From Lutraria lutraria (Eukaryota > Mollusca > Bivalvia > Venerida > Mactridae): a stretch of 64,000 nucleotides of DNA. This document shows positions 13,701 to 25,700 of this stretch, in pieces. Where the stretch lies: contig OZ026845.1 in the NCBI GenBank assembly GCA_964023205.1, forward strand, positions 754,001 to 818,000. Direction: 5' to 3'. Made by a program: the position numbers and the translations under genes. Below the pieces are notes generated by a model. The model saw only the letters and a program-made list of their open reading frames with translations, did not search any database and was not told the DNA's origin. The stretch's first letter is position 1. Each line of letters opens with the position of its first letter.

Positions 13701-16700
13701 TGACCTAGTTTTTGACCCGAAATGACCCATTATCGCACTTACCTACACTTTAATGAAAAAAAATTTCTGACAAAGTTTCATGAAGATCCAATCATAACAG
13801 TGATTTCTAGAGTGTTCACAAGGTTTTCCCTTATTTGGCCCTGGTGACCTAGTTTTGGACCCCAAATGGCCCATTATCGAACTCGTCAGAGATTTTGTTA
13901 ATATTAACATTCTGACCCAGTTTTGCGAAAACTGAGCCAAAAATGTGGCCCCTAGTGTGTTCATAAGGTAAAGTTTGACGACGCACGATGCCGAACAAAG
14001 ACTGATCACAAAAGCTCACCCTGAGCACAAGTGCCACTCCAGGGCCCTCAATCCAATTTGGGGGAAGCGGGTTGCTACCCTCAGCAGGGGGAAATTCAGC
14101 CTGAGGGGGGAATTTTCTTCTCTTTTAAGAATTTTAATTTACAGGTCAAATAACACATAAAAATACAACTTGAATGTCAGTGTTGCTGTTTTTATTTACT
14201 CCAATTGTTATTATCACATTATGTTAGAACTTTTTTAGATTGAAAGTCAACCATTCTTTCTTTCATTTGTCTGATATGACTTATGGCTCGGTCCAACTGG
14301 ACAATGGAAAGTTCATGTGGGCGACTATGAACCGCAAGTCCAAGTAATCATTAATGCAATGAGAAGAAAAACATGTGACATTGAACTAATATTAAAATGT
14401 TACTGCAGTCCTGTGAACACACAGCTAGGTGCCTGATAGTCCACTAAGGCATCATTACAACCATGGGTCATTTAACTCAGGAACTCGTCCGAGATTTTGT
14501 TGATATTAACGTTCTGACCCAGTTTTGCTAAAATTGAGCTAAAAATGTGGCCCCTAGTGTGGTCACAACATAAAGTTTGACGACGCACACCGCACGAAGC
14601 ACGACGCCGGACGGAGAGTGATCCTAATAGCTCACTTTGTCGCTTTGTGACATGTGAGCTAAAAAACTGTAGTCAACGTGAGTGGTTACCGACATTCGCA
14701 TGTTCAAATTACATTGCTAAACTAACCGTTCTGTCATCAGTACCTGTAAAAACGTTGTGGTATTCATTTCTTACAGGACTGATGAATAGGAAATGACAGT
14801 TCTGCGCCATGAGGGATGAGGGATAATCTATATTTAGAAAAACAAATCCGGTTGGAACCAGTCATGGCTATATTTAGAATTGGGTTTTTCTATGCTATTT
14901 TTATATCGGGTTTTCCATTTGTGTTTATAAGTTTAGCTCACTTATGCTTAATCGTCATATAGAAGTGGGGTTTTCTTGATATGCTGTTTTTAATGATTTC
15001 CGATTATGTGACACATGCTTAACCGTTGTATGCATTACTTTGTGATTACTTTTAAACAACATTATGTATCATTATTTAAGTTCAACATATTTTGTTACAT
15101 GTATACTCCCATAGTTTTATATTACGTGTACACCGTCTTGTAGTAAGTTTATCACTATCGGTAGTATTTAAAGCAGATGACGTGACATTAAATTTACCAT
15201 TTATACCGGAGTGCTTGTCAGTATCATTTGAAATAAACAGTATGATAAATTGTGTAAAGACAAATTGATTGTTATAAAATAACGCGTTACTATCATATAT
15301 TTTCATTCAGCGAAAATGACTTGGAAAGATCACTTGCAAAATATCTATTTTGATCTTGAGAACCCCATTAGTTATGCGGGACCTGCCAAAATATATACAT
15401 ATTTGAAAAGGGAAGGTAAATATAGAGTCGGTATTCACGCTATTCGTCAATGGTTACAGAATGTGGATGCCTACAGTCTACAGCGACCCCTTCGGTATAA
15501 ATTCAACACTAGAAAAGTTATTTCGCAAGGCAAAGACTTTTTCTGGGACCTTGATCTGGCGGATGTATCCAGTCTTGCAAAAGAAAATGAAGGGACAAGA
15601 TATTTGTTTATCGCCATAGATGTGTTTTCTCGTTATCTCTGGGTAGTTCCTTTGAAGAATAAACTTCACGGATCTATTATAGAAGGATTTAAGGAGATAT
15701 TTCAAGCGGGACGACGACCTAAAGAAGTGAGAACAGACCCAGGAAGTGAATGGAAAAACAAGTGGGTAAAAGCATATCTTAACACCCATGAGATTGAACA
15801 TTATGTCACCCGGAATATAACTCACGCGAACTATGCTGAAAGAGTCATCCGCACGTTGAAGGTCTTGATGTATAGATATTTCACACATACACGTACTTAT
15901 CATTACCTTGATGTTTTACCCGACATTGTGAAAAACTACAATTCAAGACCACATAGCACCCTAGATGGAAAACCACCGAATAGTATGACTAAAGAGAATG
16001 AAGCAATGGTGTGGAAACAGCTGTATGTTGATTCTCTGCATACAAAACCAGTGAAAAAGAAGAAATCCCATGCCAAACCTTTTAAATTCAAAGTTGGGGA
16101 CTTTGTGAGAATATCGAGTAACAGACGCACATTTCAGCGTGATTATGAGCAAAAATGGACTGAAGAAGTTTTCACGATAAAAATCAGGTATCTTCGTCAA
16201 GGGATTCCAGTTTACAAGATTGTAGACTACGATGGCGATCAGATAGAAGGTACATTTTACTCTAGTGAATTACAGAAGATACAGAAAACTCGTGATGACC
16301 TGTTTAGTGTGGAGAAAGTGTTAAAACGTCGGAAAAGAAATGGAACATCAGAGGTGTTTGTTAAATGGCACGGATACCCGAAAAAGTTCAACAGCTGGAT
16401 AAAACAATCCGATTTACAAAGTAACGAGCTTTAAAAGGTAGTCGTTTGACACAACATACCTCATTTCTTGTTTAGCAGTGGACGCGTGAACATCGAAGAT
16501 GGCTCACCAATGTAATTTATGTACAAAGAATTATGTTTGGGAACAAGATTTGAAAAGACATTTAAAAATCAAACATGAAGGATTAAGTGCCTATCAGCAG
16601 CAGCAATCCCAGCAGCAGCAGCAGTAGCAATCCCAGCAGCAGCAGCAGTAGCAATCCCAGCAGCAGCAGCAGCAATCCCAGCAGCAGCAGCAGCAATCCC

Positions 16701-19700
16701 AGCAGCAGCAGCAGCAGCAATCCCAGCAGCAATCCCAGCAGCAGCAATCCCAGCTGCAGCAGCAGCAATCCCAGCAGCAGCAATCCCAGCAGCGGCAGCA
16801 GCAGCAATCCCAGCAGCAGCAGCAGCAATCCCAGCAGCATTTCACATTTAAACATCCGTTTACGTGTATTGTTTCGGGACCCACGTCTTGTGGTAAGTAT
16901 CTTTTATATTTATATATCTTTTATATTTATGTATCTACATTACTCTATTTTGCTGTTAAATATATACGTCTAAATAATTGCATTAGTAGCTTAAATTGTT
17001 TCTTTTTACAGCGTTTCTATGATAAGTTCATATAATAATTGAAATTTTTTTTCAGGTAAAACGTATTTCATGGCCGAATTACTACGAATGGTTCAGAATA
17101 AAGTACAACCCGACCCACAAAGAATCATTTGGCTGTATAAAAGGTGGCAACCGATTTATGATGTTATCAAGGCAAACGTGATCCCTACTGTCGAGTTTAT
17201 CAAAGGTATACCATTGAACCTTTAAAAGGATGAATTTCTAGACACTAGTGTCAGAAATCTTATAATCCTGGATGATATGGCAATGGAAACGTCAAAGGAT
17301 CCTAGAGTCACCGACCTTTTTACTGAGGGAAGTCACCACAGAAATCTCTCGGTTATTGTCCTAAACCAAAACTTGTATTTTAGTAAAGATCCAACTCAGC
17401 GCAGAAATTGTCACTATTTGGTGTTATTCAACAACCCAGTTGATAGACAACCCATTGCCACGCTAGCAAGACAGATGTACCCGACACAGCCGAAAGAACT
17501 AATAAGACATTTCGACGAAGCTGTTAGTCGACCATATGGATATCTACTTGTGGACTTGAAGCCAACTAAACCCGAAACACTGCGCATGCATACTGATGTC
17601 TTGAATATAAAAGAAACCAACGCAAATGGGAATGGTCATTTGGTTGAAAACACTCGAACTGTGCGGACCTATTTTTCCAATAACAGAAGGTAACACTTTT
17701 GAGGAAAATCAGTATAAAGGATTTGTGGAACCAGAGGAAAAGAAAAGCAGTGTCCAATACATGTAACAATGCCTTCTTGCGATGACTGCAGTGTGGTGTT
17801 CGAGAATATACATGATCTGCAAAATCATGTAAAACGTTGGTGTTTGGAACAGCAACCACTTAAGCGTGAATTCCACGAGGATGATTATATAATGAGCAAG
17901 AAGATGAAATACAATACCGAGAAGAGTGACATCTCCAATGAGAACAGAGATGAAGAAAATGAAGTTTACATGGAATTGGCAAAGAAAAGTAGACAAGTTA
18001 ATGAAAGCAAATGGCAAGAAATGGTGGAGAAATACGAAAAACGAGGACTCTCTGATACGGATGCTGAGGACAAAGCTAATGAGAAACTGCGTGATGAAGA
18101 CTTGCGCGTGTTTATGGATAAATATGGCACTGTTATGTCATATATATTTAGACTAAGGAGCGGATACCTCTATAGCAAGATTACAGACACTGTTGCGAAA
18201 TATCTAGATCGTGAAATGGGTCTAGAAAGAGCAATTCGTCTGACTTTGAGAAAGTACAAACATCATTTCGAAGAATTCATTGATGGGGATTTTGAAGAGG
18301 GTGATGAATCAACAGATAAATTAAATGACGATGATAAGAGTAGTGACAATGATACAGACACTGAGGATGATACAGATTCAAATTGATATTCCATCTACTG
18401 TACTTGTCATAGATAATGATGGCTATGATGACTTTTGTATTGTGACTTTTATCGTGTATAGTCAACTACTATAAACACATTATTAATGAGAGTGAAACAA
18501 TATATATATATTGTATTTACCACATCTCGATTTTAAACAATGTATGTTTTCCATATACATGTATATGATGTTTGAATTATCATTTGTGAGTACATCACTG
18601 TTACTACATGTACTTGTATACATATAACAATAAACTGTAGATAAAAACCTAATTTCGTTGTAGTTTTTAAACCATGTAAAGCAAGGAAGGGGTTTCAGCT
18701 ATTGTTGAAACTTGTATATGCTACTAGCTATCTTTTAAACTACTAGTATGTATCAAACTATAGTCGTCTCACGACACTACTTGTATCAGTGATATAATAA
18801 TTACAAAATGACAGTTTAAACACTTTAACGAGAGAGAAAACACAACACAATTTTGAGAAATATATTTATTTTATTCGCCACAATGGTCAAAGGTATATAA
18901 CGAATACAATTTACAAAAGCACATATATATCATAAGTGTATTTGCAATATAAGTATAATGGCATATATTAAAACATTGAAACATTTATAAGAGTATAAAA
19001 TGGTTCACAACTTTGTCTTGCAATGACCATGTGCAAGTGTATGTATGCCAGAGTCCAGCACATACCGTTTGTCGTCATAGGGAGAGAGAGTGGTTTTGGA
19101 GACAGTTATACTGTAAAGCTGGTGATTGTAGCTTCTAATCATATTCATTTTATGATGAGCAGGGCTATGTTGAAATAAGCATCGCTCGTATGCATTGTGT
19201 TTGAGTTGTTTCTCAATAACACTTTTCTTGACCCCTTTGGCGGCTTGTTTTTGTGATCCCCCATATATAAGTGAATACATTTTTGGTCGTAAGCCAACAA
19301 AAGATTCAATAGGCATGCCACCACATTCATCCTTCATTTTCCCTAACACTTTACAGTTCGTAGAGCTGTATAAAGGATGGTGTTCAGGAAAATTGCTTGT
19401 ATCAAACAAATCCTTTTGCTGAAACATGTCAGCATACCAATCATCTGTGGTTAACTCATAGGCTAAAGAGTCGGTATCGGTAAAAAACTAAAAAGCAATT
19501 CTGCTCTGGAACCGTACTTGGCTTTCATGATATCATAATGAAACTGATACATGTATACCTTTGATAAGTCGAGAATACAAAACCCGGCGTAAATGGGTCT
19601 GTTTAAAACGATGTTTGTTTTCCTCACGTTAACCGCAACTAGATCTTCATTGAAAATCTTGAAGCTCTGAAAGTTTGGCTTAGCGCAGACCTTTCGTAAC

Positions 19701-22700
19701 CGCTTTGGTGTATTCACGAGCTCAACACTGATTCGTTTTCTCATGTTTTCCATTGTCTTACCGAATACGGCATTGTTCATTAGCTTAAAGAAGTCTTTTT
19801 CAAAAGTTGTCCTAGCAACTTTACGTTTCTCGGTATTAAAATGGATATAGGGCTTTAACCACGGAGATTGCGTGAATGATAAGACACGGTGTACTTTAGT
19901 GAGCTGGAGACCATGAGACAAGTAATATTTCAAATTTCTATAATGAACTACGTATTTGGTTTTAGGACCTAGATTCGGCACTAACTTTTTAGACGGCTTA
20001 ACTTTCAAGTTAAGTTTCTTACGCAGATCAAACGTATGTGGTGATAGCATGTCTTTAGTAATTTCAAGTGTCTCTGGAGCCAAAGGGTAGTCACTATGCT
20101 CATTATGTAAGTACTCGGGGTAGTCCAAGTCTACTTCTAAAATATACCATGTCTCATTGTTATCGGTAATTGTAGATATGTCTATGCTGTCAATTTGATC
20201 TGGTGTTAGCCAGTCAAAGTCTTTTTCTGGGAGCGGATCAGACATGCTCGTCCCATACAAATTATTCATGTCAAGGTATGTTATCCTTGTGTTTGGTTTA
20301 GTGGCATCATAGTCGGAGACTCGCGGATTGTTAGCTTTAGCGTACTTTTTTGATATCATTGATACACCGCCACGAATACCCCGCTCAATCATCAGTACCA
20401 TGTCAATATCATCCAGTAACTGGAGTTTGACGTCAGTTTTCTTCAACATACTATCCCAGGCAATGCCCGGAACAGTATAGTAGTGGGCCGCGTCTAAGTG
20501 GTAATAGTCTAAACACAGTGACAGAAAGTTCTCAAAAACATCTGCCAAAAGTAGAACGTCAGTAAGCAGGTACAAGTCATGGTACTCGCCAAACGTGTGC
20601 ATGTTAAATGTCCGCCATATGGTCTGGGCATGACGATAGTCATCGTCAGATATATCTGTTTCATTTAATTTGTTATAAAAATGCTCAATTGATGGCAACT
20701 CATGTTGTTCAAATTTTTCTGAACATGTCAGAAAATCGTATGGAAAAACACCCTTGCGCAACAAGAGCTCTCGCTGTGCTGGGTCTACAAAATGTTTGGT
20801 CACATTTAAAAACTTCCCATCCCCTTCTTTGGCTAAATTAGATACTAAGGTATCCAATGATGCATTCAGAAATTGTAAGGAATCAATAAACCTTAAATTT
20901 CCGAGTGAAAATGAAATATACTTTTCCATGTTATTGGGAATACAGGATATAGGTTTGTCTTTAAACTTCCCCGCAGACGACATCAAGTGATGCATATCGT
21001 AACGACGCAAATTATGAAAAATAACAGGAATATAGAACTTAGATGTCTGAGACCTTTTACCCTGTCTAAATTGGTATTGTAAGTTACAATGACTGTGTGC
21101 TGCACCTCTGAAAACACCAGAAAGATGACAATGGTCTCTGACCCTGTCTGCCCCCAAAACCTTCTCGCAAATATGACAATCGTTGGCTTCTTGAAACGAT
21201 TGTTCTTGTGCAGGCGTGAGTTTCATCGGTTTAACCTGACCAAGTATATCACATATATATTGTTCTTCTTGTAACAAACGCTTATAAAAAGTGTCAATCA
21301 CATTTGCACCCCGATAAACTTCCGCTGGTTTTGACAATTCATCATTGGTACACTTTACCATGAATGAAAAGCCACAGGGTTCGTGCTTTTGGTATGGAGT
21401 AGTAGATGGTTTATCAGGGTCTGGGTTACACAAACTGATTGGTTTAATAAAACTTTCTAAATCGGCATAGATCACAAAAGGGACTTTTAGTTGTTTGTGA
21501 ATGGTATTAAACTGTACCCATTGTTTATCTTCAGACTTTGGGAAACTTAGTTTTTGCGGTCCGTATTGAGAGCAATAGGGTATTATGCTCGTTCAGTAAA
21601 TCAACAGTTGTAAAACCGTGAAGACAGTAGTTACAATAGTATGTTTGGCCATCATGTAAGGTTCGATTACCTAACAAGCGACTGAGGTTTCTGATAAGAC
21701 AATAATGTCTAATTTCACCTTTAGAAAACAACAGTAGATTGACATGCTGAGACATGTTCCTGTAACTGGTGACCTGTAGAGGATAAACTTCATTTCCCTC
21801 CAAACCAAACACATTGACTGAGATATTATTTTGTTTCTCGAATTTACATATTTGCGACATGGGCATAGGAAAATCAAGCCCAGATAAATTCATTTCCTCT
21901 TCATGTGTTGCATAATGGCTAGCACGCGCCGGGTGATCTGAGCCGTCTACGGGGTGGATGGCGGCTAATACAGACCACATAAAACATTTTTGATCATCAT
22001 TTTTAATGTTAAGTACTGCCTTTTTGTCTCTTATTTTCTTTGGTAAGGGGATGTAACTGCTGCCCTCTAATGGCGCATACTCATGAACCATTTTATACCT
22101 TTTATATGTTCTAGCCGATTGGTAAGAATATCCGAAACAGAATCTTCATTGTCCTTAAAAAACTGCAAAATGTCCCACAAATTTGCTGAACTCGGTTCAA
22201 TTGTCACTGACTGAGCTGTATTGTCCAAAGCGGTAGTTCTTCCAGCTCCATACTGATGACGGTGTTTCCAGTTCTCTCGCCTTGTCACACATCCATCACA
22301 AATATCGGCCCACCGTCCGTAAAATCTCTCTGGTAAAGGACGGTGACACCATCTACATTCACGACCTTGTTCCCCGCAAGATTCGCAAAACTTTTTACCG
22401 GGTAAAAGTACTTTCACTTTTGAACACCAATTGCATGAATTCCCAGCGGTCTTTACTTTTTTCATGTCTGTTCCCTCCTCAGACTCGGAAGCTTGCCTTT
22501 TCTGAGGTTGTTTCTGTGTTTGTTGCTCCTCATGCCGGCTGGTGGTGCATACTGGTGGTACATTTTCTACGTGTTGTTGCATATGTCGCCGTAAATTATC
22601 TTAAATTCCTTTAGACAGAGAGGACACGTAACATGTCTAATGTTACTGTGTGCGGTTCGTTTATGTCTCAGTAAATGAGACTTTTGTTTAAACCGCGCTT

Positions 22701-25700
22701 GGCACACATCACAAGACGGCGGGAGATCTTTAGTAACTTCATCGGCCAATAACTGCAGTCGACGTAAGCTCAATTGGGTGTCATTGTCAATCGACAAACC
22801 AAGACGATGTGCCCAAGAGTCCAACTCAGCTACAGTCTTTATTTTGTACATCTGCTGTCTGTCCATTCCTTAAATAAGCACAACGCATACTCTATTAATA
22901 AATTAATCATTTATACAACCCAATACAGAGATATACGTAACATTTACATGATGAATATAAAACCGTAAAGAATAGCTCGTTTATATTACGTGTATAGAGA
23001 TCACAGGTTTTACCGTATCCGAGAATTGGTGAATCATTGATAATAAATGCATAATGTAAATACATGTAGTATAAAGGTGGTTTGAGGTCACTTTACCTTT
23101 GGTCTCGTATCGTTGTTTACTTCAATTGGCACAGTGGCGTTAAGATATTTTATCCGTCGTCTGCTTTATACTACGCACTGATGTTGACACGTTAAGTTAT
23201 CTTTTCAAAATGAATCGTACTTAATCAAAACGGGTTTATATAGTACAATATCTCAATAAACCGGTCATAAGCGGATAGATCGAGTTAATCTATGATAAGT
23301 ATACATGTTAGTTGAGATTCTACTAAATCTATAAAAACAAAATTTATATACAATTGCTTTCCTGATGTTCTGTACTGCATATTTCATCACAGTTAAAATA
23401 GGTTTAAAGCGAGATTTAAACATTTGATTAAATTTCATACTATCTACCCGATCTAACAATTATTTGTGTCGACTGTTCTTTCATCATAAGTTTATACAGT
23501 AAACATATTGTATACCATCGGCGAAATAAAGAAAGATTAATTCATATAACATAACTGTTTAAAATGATAAAGCGTTATTAGAGACCATTAACGCTAAAAA
23601 TTTCGACTCTGGTGTAATTAAACGTGTTAAGGTTAATGACAAAAAATAGACACTTCTATTTAAAAATAACACGTACAGCTTGGAAAACCAGATCTCAATA
23701 TAGTGATACTTAAATCTTGTCGAGGAGTATGAGTAACGTATTTTACAACCATAAACACCCCTTCAAATGACAAAATATAAGCGAGTTAAACTCAAATGCT
23801 GATTTGTTTCAATTTGAAATATGGGTTGTAATCAAACTGAAATACTTGGTGTTGTAGTTCTCAGCGTTACACGCGAGTTAAACTTAGTAACACAAATGGA
23901 AATCTCGATCTAAAAGTAGCATAGAAAAACCCAATTCTAAATATAGCCATGACTGGTTCCAACCGGATTTTTTTTTCTAAATATAGATTATCCCTCATCC
24001 CTCATGGCGCAGAACTGTCATTTCCTATTCATCACAGGACAGATTTGACTATTTTAAGCAGCAATTTTGGTGAAAACACCCAGAGTAGTCAGTACGAAGC
24101 ATTTCTGTACTGGGAATCACTCTCACTAAACCGAAACCACGTCTGTACAATTTCTGTGAACCGGAAGAGTCACAATTCATCAACTAAAGCAGAGAACCAA
24201 TTATGCTAATTACGTTATTGGTTCCCCGTATATACACAAATTGAATGTAAGCTGGTTTGCAGTGGGCATGCGTGAGTACCGCTTCCGGGTAACAAAACGG
24301 TGTGGACATACAAAATTTCGCTAACAGTCATCGTGCATTGAAAACAAAAACAGATCGATATCTTCTTACAAAAGCGTACTTTGCCTGTTTTTTATTGAAA
24401 TATTTTTTTGTTCAAAGGGGGAATTTTTAACCATGTTGGGGGGAAAAAAGATACTATTTTGGTGTGGGACTGCGGCCGAATTTCGGCCACAAAAATAGCA
24501 GATCGAGGGCCCTGAGTGCTCATGTGAGCTAATAATACAAACATACAAAACAGTGAAAAGCATGTTGAAAGAGAAAATGAGATTTGAGCTGTGAGTAAGG
24601 TGATCTCAAGTTTTTCAACCTCAAACCCAGATGCAGACTTACCCCTTTTACTTCAAGGTCAGCACACAGAGCTTCAGCCTCACCTGGACACTGTAAACAT
24701 TTTATTCCAAAACATTCCAGCAGCTGTACACACTGAAATAATTTTTTTATTGGAATATACATTGTAAAAAACATTGAAAATGTTAGAATAGCAGAAAATT
24801 TAATATAAAATCATACAAAACAAATAATAAAACCAGGAACATGAATCATGTAATTATACACAAACACTTGAAGGGCTTTGGAAGGATATACGTGGGAAAG
24901 GGGAAAGTGTTGGGAAGTGGTAGGAAACAGGGAGTAATACCTTATCAATCTATCTTAGCTTATAAGATATGTTCAAAATGACACAAGAGTCTGATCCTCA
25001 TGGCATGGGCCAGAATCTCTTATGTTTGGAATGTTGCTGAGCTTTGGATGAAGTTTGAATAGGTAGAGTTCGGGAAAAGTTGTATTTCAGGTAGGTGGAA
25101 TTGCTTGTCTGTTGTTTTTTTCTAAAAATCCTTATCTGAGACAACACATAAATTACCTCCTTAGAAAGCCTTTTCAGATGTAGTCTATCCAAACCAACTG
25201 AATGTGAACTTTGCCTTTTCATCAATGTCTTTGATTTCAGATCTGGAGCCTTCCCATCTAAGACTGCAACTACGTTAACTCCTTCATTCAAAAGTCCAAT
25301 TATCCGGTAATATAGGTTTCTGAAAAGATAATTTTTTTTATATAAACCAAAGAGCAAGTAATTTAGATATAAATTAAGCTATAAATAAATACCATCAATA
25401 CCATTATTCTTCTGGTCCTCTGGAATTCTTAATATACAGTCAAACCTGTAAACAATGGCCTCCCTCAGAAAAGAGAAAATGTGGCCTTTATTGACAAGTG
25501 ACCTATATTCTGAGGTAATTTTGTTCTAAATAATCAATGACGGTTTTTAAAAGATTGACCTTTATTCACATAGTGCCCTTCATTCGGAGGTGGCCACTAA
25601 CACAGGTTAGACTTTAAAATAATTCATACATGTACAATGTACCTTATATGCATGTTTTTAACATCAGCAGCATTTGGCCCCATCCTTAGTTCCACTATCC

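Larger units (their letters stand above)
14780..24034. mobile_element. Maverick/Polinton element, 9,255 bp, in GEN1 intron 3
   Basis: Polintons are large self-synthesising DNA transposons related to double-jelly-roll viruses. The diagnostic traits here are inverted terminal repeats, a 6-bp target duplication, a retroviral-type integrase, an A32-like ATPase and a type B DNA polymerase. On the plus strand are the integrase (15316-16434), the broken ATPase (16499-17693) and a zinc-finger protein (17769-18386). On the minus strand, convergent with them, is the broken polymerase (22866-19005). Usual lengths are 15-20 kb; I see no capsid, penton or adenain-like protease gene, so this copy looks internally deleted or belongs to a reduced lineage. 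About 1 kb before the right repeat has no ORF of note. Confidence 0.95.
14040..24514. mobile_element. CAG-ended element interrupted by the Polinton (two terminal parts)
   Basis: The left end reads CAGGGCCCTCAATCC (14040) and the right end, reversed, reads CAGGGCCCTCGATCTGC (24514). AGTGC lies just outside the right end (24515-24519) and again five bases before the left end (14030-14034). Without the Polinton the element is about 1.2 kb. Its sub-terminal 'ggccgaaattcggcc' motif is like that of copies at 40153 and 49724. Confidence 0.55.

Noticed and set aside
15478..15903. 141-codon minus-strand ORF
   Set aside because: It is the shadow of the integrase on the opposite strand.
16583..16884. 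Leu-rich and Cys/Trp-rich minus-strand ORFs opposite the ATPase start
   Set aside because: They are translations of the CAG/CAATCC repeat in the wrong strand; the plus-strand frame joins the zinc finger to Walker A.
19463..22866. Polymerase read as several separate small genes
   Set aside because: The ORFs are consecutive pieces of one polymerase with motifs in the right order, separated by frameshifts.
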